From the NCBI GenBank assembly GCA_014729705.1, contig WJJK01000031.1:1-32991 (forward strand): a stretch of DNA of 32,991 bases, in the 5' to 3' direction. Of this stretch, positions 25,413 to 32,991 are shown in pieces. Below the pieces are notes generated by a model. That model saw nothing but the letters and a program-made list of their open reading frames with translations. It did not search any database and was not told the origin of the DNA. The DNA is from Candidatus Altarchaeales archaeon. Lineage in GTDB: Archaea > Altiarchaeota > Altiarchaeia > IMC4 > SCGC-AAA252-I15. The position numbers and the translations under genes were made by a program. Numbering within the stretch: position 1 is the first letter of the stretch; each line of letters opens with the position of its first letter.

Positions 25413-27133
25413 TGGGATTTCGTATTAAATACGACCAAAAACCAGAGCTCGTCAAGCCTAAATTGGATGACGTAGATATACCGACTGCCCCGGTCATAGA
25501 TCCAGCGCAGATTACCCCTCCTCAGTCTTTTCTTAGACCTCAGGAACAAACCCAGGATGTAGGTCAGGAGGAGTCTGGTAAGGGATACAACTGGCGGAAT
25601 TGGAGTTTAAACTTAAGCTTCTCTGAAATAGAAGGAATCATGGGGGCTGCGGAAAGTGTTCTAGAGGCCCTAGATAGTCTAACTGAGACGCTGTCGGTTT
25701 TCTTGAGACTCCTACGTGTGTTTACTAGTGATTTGAAGTCTATCATGCGTATTCTTAAGACTCTTTTGAAGCAAGTCATAAAACAGCTCCGCGCTTTTGT
25801 AGAGGGTTTTTCTTCTACAGGTGTTCATGCGTCTCTAATAGGGTTTGACGGGTTCGACAAAAGAGATAGTAAGTTTCAGTTTCCTATTAATGGGGGTCTT
25901 AGAGAGTTCGTAGCAAAAGTGAATGAGACATGCTTGAACAGCAAAGACCCGGATGCTCCTAAATACAGCAAACCAGACACGGTTGGTGGTTTTATATTCG
26001 CTATGATTGGTAGTACGAACGACCCTGAGTTCTTAGAGGATATGGTTCATAATTTCAAGATACTTGGTAATTTTTTCAGATTCAGGTTTCCTCTACCAGC
26101 CCCGCCTAAGAACGTAAGAGCAGTCCCCGGGATCTACAGAGATCGAGAGGATGGAGAAAAGAAGCTAGGTGTTAAGATAACGTGGGAAGACCCTCAAACT
26201 CCGATCACTAGGTTCTACATATTCCGTAGTCCCTATAAAGAGGGTGTCGTTAAACAGATAGAAGTGGATGGTGAAGATATAGATATTAGAGTGTTTGAGG
26301 ATGAAGGTTTTCCAGTACATAAGCCTGTGATACCCGGCAGACCGAGATACAGCTATATCGATTTTGATGTCAATCCAGAAGACATATACTACTATAAAGT
26401 TTTCAGTGCTTTAGGGCGCAGCTTCATAGAATCTGATAAAGAAGAAGATCAGGTATACAAAAGGATAGATGCTCCAAACGCTTCTCAAACAGTGAGTGCG
26501 GAACCTCGTCTTTGCATACCCGTATCTGAGTTAGAGAAGTACACACTGCTTGATGAAGACGGAAACGTTGTTAGCCCAATTGATTTAAAGGGAGATTGGT
26601 ACTCTCTTAGTTTACGTACTATGCTCGGTCCGGCTTTTGAAAAGCTCCTAGACAAGATGGACTCAGTTAGCGACCGCCTTCTTGGTATGGTCAATACAAG
26701 TTCAGATGCGATGTCTGATTACGTTAAGACTTTTCAAAGTAAGATAAGGACTTACCTAGATGTTGTAAGGAGAGTGTTGGATATCGTTGATCAGATGCTC
26801 TCTTATCAGCTGCGCGGTAACTTCATTTTGGTAGAGATCTATCCTGAAGTAGGAGGGATAGAAGGCTTTGTTGATAGATTCAATAGAGCAACTGCAGAAG
26901 ATGCAAAGGATCAAGACGGCAACAAGATAGCTACTGCAGGAGACGGTATATCAGACCTGGCTACAGAAGGTGTCATGTTTGGGGTCACCATGGTATACGG
27001 TTTCCCTACGGCGGACAGTGACTATATCAAAGAAAACGTACCTGATAAACAACAGAACAAGTTTGAGGGTAGCCTAGAGGACACGCAGAAGGCCCTTGAA
27101 GCATTCCTTAACATATTAGGACTAGGGGGATAG
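25412..27133 (+). CDS. Structural protein with helical parts and fibronectin-III-like domain, 573 aa
   Basis: Overlaps the previous stop by one base (TAATG); AAGAGGAAG lies upstream. Not recognised as a whole. Residues 1-65 are Pro-rich and probably flexible. Residues ~70-135 are hydrophobic-amphipathic helices (LDSLTETLSVFLRLLRVFTS). Residues ~225-350 resemble a fibronectin type III domain: PAPPKNVRAVPG, a VKITWEDP strand, RFYIFRSPY, and YYYKVFSALG. Such domains are common in virion surface and baseplate proteins. Residues ~400-470 are again helical with coiled-coil character (KLLDKMDSVSDRLLGMV). The C-terminus is mixed. There is no clear signal peptide or enzyme motif. It is likely a baseplate component, judged from position. 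Confidence 0.7.
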   Translation: MGFRIKYDQKPELVKPKLDDVDIPTAPVIDPAQITPPQSFLRPQEQTQDVGQEESGKGYNWRNWSLNLSFSEIEGIMGAAESVLEALDSLTETLSVFLRLLRVFTSDLKSIMRILKTLLKQVIKQLRAFVEGFSSTGVHASLIGFDGFDKRDSKFQFPINGGLREFVAKVNETCLNSKDPDAPKYSKPDTVGGFIFAMIGSTNDPEFLEDMVHNFKILGNFFRFRFPLPAPPKNVRAVPGIYRDREDGEKKLGVKITWEDPQTPITRFYIFRSPYKEGVVKQIEVDGEDIDIRVFEDEGFPVHKPVIPGRPRYSYIDFDVNPEDIYYYKVFSALGRSFIESDKEEDQVYKRIDAPNASQTVSAEPRLCIPVSELEKYTLLDEDGNVVSPIDLKGDWYSLSLRTMLGPAFEKLLDKMDSVSDRLLGMVNTSSDAMSDYVKTFQSKIRTYLDVVRRVLDIVDQMLSYQLRGNFILVEIYPEVGGIEGFVDRFNRATAEDAKDQDGNKIATAGDGISDLATEGVMFGVTMVYGFPTADSDYIKENVPDKQQNKFEGSLEDTQKALEAFLNILGLGG

Positions 27134-27134
27134 A

Positions 27135-28565
27135 ATGTCTGATCCCTATCTGAAAAATCCGTATTCATCGAATGATAGCGAGGCTGTTGTAGAGAGCATC
27201 GTAGATATGATGCTTCAAACAGAGGAGCTATACTCTGACCAATTCAATAACTACCTGAGACGCATACACAGGGTGCGTAGGAATATAAAGAGAGAGCAAG
27301 AGAAGCTAAAGCTTTTGCTTGCCGAGAATAATTTGAGTCCTAGTCTCCCTCAATTTTCGAAAGTCTTAGGAGATTACTTATATCCTGATAGTGAGTCTGA
27401 ACCGGCACAGACATACGTAAACCCAGAAGAGTCCTACACAAAGACGCACACGGTACTTGAGGTCTATACACTAAAAGAGATAGCAGCACAGCAGCCCGGG
27501 GTCAATGACGCTATTAGAGACTCCATGGAGCGTATATATAAAGAGCGTAATATGCTCTCCAAGCTGACGTACAAGTTCCATAAGTTGAATAATGTATTCG
27601 GTGAGTCTATAGAGAGAAAAAAGAGCTCTTCTAGCTATAAGGACGTAAAGAAAAAGAATAGAGACATAGCTGTTCTTATATCAGAAGTGCGTAGTTTCCG
27701 GGATGTGATACAGCAGATCCCAGACGAGCTTGCAGCATCAAAAGCAAAAGAGGATTTGAATACAGGAATGAACGTTTATTGTTCAGCTTACATGGTACGT
27801 AAAAAGCAAGTCATAAAAGATGCGGCAGATCTCTCTGAAGACTTCTCTGATGATACCAGTTTGCAGGACACAATAAATGGTTTGCTTGCTATCATGTCTC
27901 TTTCAATGCCTAAGCAGTACACGGGGACCGTAGAGAATAAGAAAAGCATACTCCGTCTTCTTGATGGTGCTTTAACAGATCTAGGTCTTTTACTAGCAGA
28001 CACAATCGGGGAGCTTAATCTTCTTGCAGGATCCTCAGGTATACCTAATGAAAAGGTAGAGAGTATCAGGCGTAATATCATATCGGTTCTTCGTTCACAG
28101 GTTAAGTCCAAGGTAACAACTAAGACAACACGCGATCAGATGCTTGCAGTTAATGACTCTGATATCTCAGAAAAAGTACGTAAGAAAGATCGTTTCGTGA
28201 ACGCTTTGAATAGGATGAGCGATGCGGTGACCCAAGGAGCAGAGGCTATGGGTGAGGTCGCGCAGGAGTTCTCAAAGCGTTTATTTAATACCGCGGTCCT
28301 CTCTTCAGGGTTTCCTGAGACTTTTCAGAAGACTGGATTAGAGGCTTTAAAGGATAACCAAAGAGAGGTAGTGCGTCAGAGGTATGGAGGAGAAATACCT
28401 TTTTGTGATGAGGTGATAGTAATCAATGATGACGGGACTAAAGAGTTCGTTAAGAAAGAAGATGCGACAGAGATAGAGGACGGTACGTACAGGAAGAACT
28501 CAGATCTTAAGAGAAATCAATACTTTGACGAGTTTGGGAGAGACCCAAATGACGTCAATACCTAG
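27135..28565 (+). CDS. Helical protein of unknown function, 476 aa
   Basis: Not recognised. It starts one base after the previous stop, with AGGGG upstream. Almost entirely helical and charged: residues ~18-65 (MMLQTEELYSDQFNNYLRRI) and ~130-200 (coiled-coil like, KKNRDIAVLISEVRSFRDVI), then a helical middle with LRLLDGALTDLGLLLADTIG around 275-295. The last ~80 residues are polar and hold a short strand pair (DEVIVINDDGTKEFVKKEDA). It lies between the FN3-like protein and the wedge-like gene, so a baseplate or assembly role is probable. It could form a bundle with the helical parts of its neighbour; this is inference. Confidence 0.7.
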   Translation: MSDPYLKNPYSSNDSEAVVESIVDMMLQTEELYSDQFNNYLRRIHRVRRNIKREQEKLKLLLAENNLSPSLPQFSKVLGDYLYPDSESEPAQTYVNPEESYTKTHTVLEVYTLKEIAAQQPGVNDAIRDSMERIYKERNMLSKLTYKFHKLNNVFGESIERKKSSSSYKDVKKKNRDIAVLISEVRSFRDVIQQIPDELAASKAKEDLNTGMNVYCSAYMVRKKQVIKDAADLSEDFSDDTSLQDTINGLLAIMSLSMPKQYTGTVENKKSILRLLDGALTDLGLLLADTIGELNLLAGSSGIPNEKVESIRRNIISVLRSQVKSKVTTKTTRDQMLAVNDSDISEKVRKKDRFVNALNRMSDAVTQGAEAMGEVAQEFSKRLFNTAVLSSGFPETFQKTGLEALKDNQREVVRQRYGGEIPFCDEVIVINDDGTKEFVKKEDATEIEDGTYRKNSDLKRNQYFDEFGRDPNDVNT

Positions 28566-28595
28566 AATAATCTTCTAATACTTTGGCCTTATGCT

Positions 28596-29336
28596 ATGTC
28601 TATTGATATCAAGCTACAGAACGCCTGTGACCATCGCATTAATTGGATTCGGTCGGAGTTAGAGACTGATCGTAAGACCATTTTTCTATCGTATCCTATA
28701 GCGTCTACGGCCTCTTTTAAGCTTCGTATCAATAATGTAGTTCTTCCTAAGAGTTCCTACGGATTCAGTAATAGTGAAGAAAGCACTGTAGTAGAGCCTA
28801 CTAGGTATGTAAGTCTTAAGAAAAAATCCAAGCTGAATGACCCCATTATTGAGGCGCAGTATACGACATTTTTGGATTACTGCCCTAAGTGTGTGGGTCT
28901 TAGGTACATAGATGATCTTACGTATGATAAATCCGGAGACCTTAATACGGTACGGAATGAATATCTTCTTGTACAGAATGTTGAGAAGCGTGTTATAACA
29001 GAGTTGGGGAGTAACGTTTTCCACGAGAATATGGGTACTAATCTCCATTCTCTCGTTAATCAAAAAATCCTTGATTTTGACTTAATTCGAAATCAAATCA
29101 CGGACCAGATAATAACTAGTCTTAATCGCCTAAAGGAATCTCAGCGTACCCTTTTAGCATCTAGAAGAGAAGTTTCTGACGGTGAGCTTCTGGACAAAAT
29201 TGGCGAGGTTATTGTAGAGCGGGCTGAAGACCCGACCATTTTGCGTGTTACTGTTACTTTTACGGCACGCAGTGGAAGAACACTTGAATACACGCAGTTC
29301 CTGGAACTGTCTAGACAAAGGGTCGCTTTCGTATGA
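28596..29336 (+). CDS. Probable baseplate wedge protein, gp25/W-like, 246 aa
   Basis: Probable gp25/gpW-type protein, part of the inner baseplate that nucleates the sheath. The C-terminal half carries the pattern: LLVQNVEKRVITELGSNVF, GTNLHSLVNQKI, a long helix (IRNQITDQIITSLNRLKESQ) and final strands TILRVTVTFTARSG. The EPR motif of classical gp25 is not obvious. The N-terminal half is beta-rich and holds a C96-P-K-C99 pair that might bind metal or form a tight turn. The position just before the J-like gene, overlapping it by ATGA, fits the usual pairing of W and J. The start lacks a clear binding site; ATG 28596 follows a 30-base gap. The alternative ATG at 28591 is out of frame. Confidence 0.6.
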   Translation: MSIDIKLQNACDHRINWIRSELETDRKTIFLSYPIASTASFKLRINNVVLPKSSYGFSNSEESTVVEPTRYVSLKKKSKLNDPIIEAQYTTFLDYCPKCVGLRYIDDLTYDKSGDLNTVRNEYLLVQNVEKRVITELGSNVFHENMGTNLHSLVNQKILDFDLIRNQITDQIITSLNRLKESQRTLLASRREVSDGELLDKIGEVIVERAEDPTILRVTVTFTARSGRTLEYTQFLELSRQRVAFV

Positions 29337-32300
29337 GCTTAGCTGCTCCAACAATATTATACCCCATGACAGACTGGGTATCTGGCGTTGAAGAGACGTA
29401 CTCTTCTTCAGATCTCGTGCAGATGATATCTGGAGAGATACCTGTAGTCGTCTCTGAGATAGACGACGAAACTATGCTGTCCGTACAGTATCGTTATAAG
29501 GTTTCTTATCCAGGTCAGGCAGGGACATGGTCTTCGTACAGTGAAAGCGGAATCACCGTAGGGGCAACTTCTACGGCTGTTATTGCTGTGCCTTGGTCTC
29601 TTAATACATCTGGTATAATAACTCTAGTAGATAATGCTACGCTAAATCTTCAGTTTAAGACCATAAAACGCAGAAGAATAGTGAATGATGTAGGTCCTAT
29701 ACTTGGAGAGAGTTCAGTATCAAGCCTCGTAGTAAACATAATAGATGAGGATGAGATTGAGGCATCTTCGCAACCCCCAACGGGTGTGGACCTCAAGAGG
29801 GCTAAAGATAGCATTAAGATACGTGTGCCTGCGAATGGTCTGCGCATCAGCGGAGATGGTAATTTTGCGGGGTGTAACTTCTATCTGGCGCTTGAACCCG
29901 GTGGAGGAGAGGATGGATATGCTCTCGCGAACAGTTTCCTTATAACCGACCCAGACTCTGCAGAGACTGTTACCTCTACCATCGAGGAGTCAGAGACTGA
30001 GGACTCAACCAATGACATCACTATCACTACGACGCGTGATAGGACAAGGTTGATCCAGTACTATACACTCTCTATTACAAAGACTGTTTTACGTAGAATG
30101 GTGAATGATGGCTCTATATCTGATGTATTCCTGGCAGACGGGCAGTCAATAGATAGAGACCGAAGGTTTTATTTAGTAGCCACTCTTGTTACGTATGACC
30201 AGGTACTAAATGAAGCCGTTGAGAGTCCTTATTCTTTCGAACAAGAGGGTCAATTTGTAGACTTCCAGACTCAGTACTTGACGCTGCCGTCTAGAAGCCG
30301 TACAGATGTTCTTTTCTCGATTTCCCAGGATATTTTCCAAAATAACGAACTAGTAAGTGTCATACCTGGTTCGGTGTTAAGGGATATTTCAGATCCTGTC
30401 GCTACAGAGTTTGAGCGATTCTACGTCATACAGGATTTTCTTTTTGCCTGTCTTTCGGTAGATACGCTCTTACAGTTTGATGACGCAAACGGTGATGGTA
30501 TAAGTGATAGTCTAGAGGAGAATGTAAGAAAGAGAAAGTTGGCGGACGCTCTCACGATATCTAGTTTTACCCCCCTTCAGAATTTCATAGACCAGCAGTT
30601 CAATAAGATGGGGTCAAACTATGATTTAACACGTAAGGGTTCTCAGAAGGCTCGAGGCACAGTCACGTTTTACATGACACAGAGGCCCACAGAGGATATT
30701 ATTGTCTCTGATGGGACTACGGTCTCAACAGAAGCAGATGTCGATGCAGGAACGCAGGCTACAGAGTTTTTAGTCCAAGGCAGCAAAATTTTGGATGCGG
30801 ATAATCCGGATCCCTTCTACAACCCTGATACAAAACGTTATGAGATAACAGCCAATATAGAAGCTCGCTTTGGTGGGACAGCAGGTAATGTCCCCGCGGG
30901 CACGATAACAATTGTGACTGGGTTGAATCCGTTACTTCGAGTAGAGAATAATTCTCCCACACTATACGGTTCTAATACAGAGACTAACGCACGATTCGCG
31001 ACTCGTATAAAAATGGCCAGAGCTTCTTATGATTCAGGGACAGAAACAGGATATGCCTCTACATCAAACGGTGTCCCGGGGGTACTTGAGGCTCGAGTAG
31101 AAAAGGAAGATGACCCCCTCATGATGCGCGACTATGATGAAGAGTCAAAAAAGCACATTGGGGGTAAAGTAGATATCTATGTAAGAGGAGAGTCTATAAC
31201 TCAAGTAGTAGACCAAGTAGCTTTCAGATATGAATACCCGACCGATACCTTTGGCAACAAGGTAGGGGAGCAGTTTTATGTCACAAACTCCTCTGAGTAT
31301 CGCATCCGTACTAAGAATCCTAATGTAGGTTCTGAGAGTCCTATCGTAATCGTGCATAGTGTTCGCAACGTCACAAGAAATTCTAACTACAGCCTAGACG
31401 GCCTGCGGATTATAGGCGACGGAGACACTATCTTGTTGGATGCGAATCTCACCAACCAGAATATAGGCATGGCTGCATTAGATGTTATCATGGTGGACTA
31501 CAGATATCGCAGCTCAAACGAGCTCATTCTATCTGAGCAGCCTGTAATAGAAGTGGTCTCAGTAACAGATACTAATGATGCTACGATAGATAGCTCGAAA
31601 TACGAGCTTACTAAATCGGAAGATATCCTTCAAAACGGTGAGTCTACAATTGCTAAGGACTCAGTGAAGTTCTACTTCAATGATAGCGATAACATCAATG
31701 AGTTGGTGAGTGTAGAAAACGAAGAGAAGGACATGTTAATCAACGTCCCTGCTAAGCTTAATTTGAAGGGCGTAGACATTGATACTATCGTCGTGAAACC
31801 AGATAATACGGGAACTGGATCGGCCTATCGACTAAATGTGGACTACACAGTAACACCGGGAAGCGTTACCACGTATACCTATATCAGTTTAAAAGATAAT
31901 GGCATGATCCGTAATGGTGACCGCGTTTATGTAGACTATGAAGCTAGTGAGAACTTCAACGTCACATATACTGTCAACAATCTTTTGTCTCAAGTACAGG
32001 ATGCTATCGACAGCATGAAGCATGCTTGTGCGGACACTATTGTTAAGAACGCTGTAGGAAACTACGCAGATTTTGCTTTCAAGGTGGTGGCTAAGACCGG
32101 TACTGACAAGACTCTTCTTAAATCACGCGTGCAGACGGCGCTTGCGAACCTGGTAGGACATCTTAAGATGGGAGACACTCTTACGCAAGGAGCTGTAATA
32201 AATGCTATAGTAGGTGTTAAGGGTGCGAAAGAGATACAGATGCCCATAACTAGGATGATGAAGAGAAACAGCTCCTACATTGTTCTGGATGATATAGGGG

Positions 32301-32710
32301 AGACTACTTTTGAGATATATCAGAAGACGAGTAGAAGTGGGGTGACATCATATCGTTCTGTAAATAGCGTCCTGACTTATAAGACGTCAGATGGAGGGGG
32401 AGATAGCAATCTTTACAGAGCTGTGTATGAAAATAATATACCGTTGACCCTCGTGGATAATGCTTCTCTTGTGTCTTCTGCTTCTGGCAGCGCATATATC
32501 CAGTCTGACGGAAGAATTATAGTCAGTACGACTGATGGTCTGCCCCCACAATCAAAGAGCTATAAGGCGACATATTATACGTTCTATCCTGCTGATGAAA
32601 ATGTTGTGCAAGATATCGAGACTGCCCAAATAGAGTATCTCAGAGTAGATAGTCTTAGCTTAAAGGGCATCGAAATTGTAGATGAGACGATAGTTAAAAG
32701 AGGACTCTAA
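29333..32710 (+). CDS. Baseplate J/gp6-like wedge protein, 1,125 aa
   Basis: Overlaps the preceding gene by 4 bases (ATGA) with AAAGGG upstream. J-like proteins form the ring of wedges linking hub to fibres and change shape when the tail fires. The J domain spans ~440-640: RGTVTFYMTQRP, FGGTAGNVPAGTI, then the typical YGSNTETNARFATRIKMA and GYASTSNGVPGVLEARVE. It is far longer than P2 gpJ (~300) because of extra N-terminal beta regions, including a degenerate FN3-like unit near 147 (PPTGVDLKRAKDSIKIRVPA), and a large C-terminal part. The latter includes a unit VDYTVTPG...ISLKDNGMIRNGD...VYVDY near ~835-865 like module A of the giant protein. The later part (LVGHLKMGDTLTQGAVINAI) is also usual for J proteins. 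Confidence 0.82.
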   Translation: MSLAAPTILYPMTDWVSGVEETYSSSDLVQMISGEIPVVVSEIDDETMLSVQYRYKVSYPGQAGTWSSYSESGITVGATSTAVIAVPWSLNTSGIITLVDNATLNLQFKTIKRRRIVNDVGPILGESSVSSLVVNIIDEDEIEASSQPPTGVDLKRAKDSIKIRVPANGLRISGDGNFAGCNFYLALEPGGGEDGYALANSFLITDPDSAETVTSTIEESETEDSTNDITITTTRDRTRLIQYYTLSITKTVLRRMVNDGSISDVFLADGQSIDRDRRFYLVATLVTYDQVLNEAVESPYSFEQEGQFVDFQTQYLTLPSRSRTDVLFSISQDIFQNNELVSVIPGSVLRDISDPVATEFERFYVIQDFLFACLSVDTLLQFDDANGDGISDSLEENVRKRKLADALTISSFTPLQNFIDQQFNKMGSNYDLTRKGSQKARGTVTFYMTQRPTEDIIVSDGTTVSTEADVDAGTQATEFLVQGSKILDADNPDPFYNPDTKRYEITANIEARFGGTAGNVPAGTITIVTGLNPLLRVENNSPTLYGSNTETNARFATRIKMARASYDSGTETGYASTSNGVPGVLEARVEKEDDPLMMRDYDEESKKHIGGKVDIYVRGESITQVVDQVAFRYEYPTDTFGNKVGEQFYVTNSSEYRIRTKNPNVGSESPIVIVHSVRNVTRNSNYSLDGLRIIGDGDTILLDANLTNQNIGMAALDVIMVDYRYRSSNELILSEQPVIEVVSVTDTNDATIDSSKYELTKSEDILQNGESTIAKDSVKFYFNDSDNINELVSVENEEKDMLINVPAKLNLKGVDIDTIVVKPDNTGTGSAYRLNVDYTVTPGSVTTYTYISLKDNGMIRNGDRVYVDYEASENFNVTYTVNNLLSQVQDAIDSMKHACADTIVKNAVGNYADFAFKVVAKTGTDKTLLKSRVQTALANLVGHLKMGDTLTQGAVINAIVGVKGAKEIQMPITRMMKRNSSYIVLDDIGETTFEIYQKTSRSGVTSYRSVNSVLTYKTSDGGGDSNLYRAVYENNIPLTLVDNASLVSSASGSAYIQSDGRIIVSTTDGLPPQSKSYKATYYTFYPADENVVQDIETAQIEYLRVDSLSLKGIEIVDETIVKRGL

Positions 32711-32713
32711 ATC

Positions 32714-32991
32714 ATGGCCAAGAATTTAGGCGAAGGCGTGTCCACTGTTCTTAATGCTGAAGGTTACGCATTCGATAAAGTAGTTTTTCAGAAGGGTAAG
32801 CCCCCGTTCGATGCGGAGCTTAACCTCGCACAAGAACTGCAGGAAATAATCACTCAGAGATCGACGGCTCATCTTCCTTCGGGATGGCTTAGCTATCGCC
32901 CCTATTATACCTCTAATACTCTTCAGAATAGCTTCTATACCCAAAATCCCACAGGGGCAAAGCCTGAGGTAGCTTTGGTAAATGGGTGGCC
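32714..32991 (+). CDS. Baseplate or fibre-attachment protein (3' end outside window)
   Basis: Partial: 92 codons from ATG 32714, three bases after the J-like stop, and open at the window edge. The N-terminus has AFDKVVFQKGKPPFDAELNL followed by AQELQEI, a pattern recognised at the start of large phage baseplate or fibre-linked proteins that follow gpJ-like genes. Such proteins often attach fibres to the wedge. The rest is outside the window, so its size and function cannot be seen. Confidence 0.6.
   Translation, partial: MAKNLGEGVSTVLNAEGYAFDKVVFQKGKPPFDAELNLAQELQEIITQRSTAHLPSGWLSYRPYYTSNTLQNSFYTQNPTGAKPEVALVNGW

Noticed and set aside
1..32991. CRISPR arrays, tRNA genes, insertion sequences, integrase or attachment sites
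   Set aside because: No regularly spaced direct repeats, no cloverleaf-like sequence in the few gaps, and no transposase or integrase frame. Nearly all bases are coding on one strand.

Overview
The window is a continuous block of tail and baseplate genes from a bacteriophage with a contractile tail (myovirus type). All 18 supported genes lie on the + strand. Most have AGGAG/GAGG-type ribosome binding sites, so the host is a bacterium that uses Shine-Dalgarno initiation. The large proteins (a 3,139-residue protein and a 1,125-residue J-like protein) and the many unrecognised structural genes suggest a large-genome phage. No capsid, terminase, replication or lysis gene is visible, so phage and host cannot be named, and a phage-derived injection particle is not formally excluded.

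Layout. (1) 1-3118, tail cylinder: 3' part of the tail sheath gene, a hairpin, an unrecognised acidic Lys/Glu-rich protein, and a probable tail tube protein. (2) 3119-3339: the only sizeable non-coding gap (221 bases), with inverted repeats, a terminator-like hairpin and a possible promoter. (3) 3340-8092, tail length and assembly: two probable tail assembly chaperone genes in tandem, then the tape measure gene. (4) 8096-15842, central baseplate: two paralogous structural proteins (the second with an altered M23 peptidase-like domain), the hub protein, the central spike (OB fold plus beta-helix), and a small protein built of three internal repeats, proposed here as the spike-tip cap. (5) 15856-28565: the giant protein made of recurring modules, a 72-residue basic protein overlapping its end, a protein with helices and a fibronectin-III-like domain, and a helical protein. 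(6) 28596-32991, peripheral baseplate: a probable gp25/W-like wedge protein, a baseplate J/gp6-like protein, and the start of another baseplate or fibre-attachment protein.

From 3954 to the end the genes nearly all abut or overlap (gaps of 0-13 bases, one of 30), which fits one long late transcript with translational coupling. The order sheath, tube, chaperones, tape measure, hub, spike, wedge matches other contractile tails. The least explained parts are the giant protein, the triplicated tip protein, the degenerate M23 domain, the acidic protein between sheath and tube, and a perfectly phased A AAA AAG slippery heptamer in the first chaperone gene that would swap an acidic tail for a basic one.
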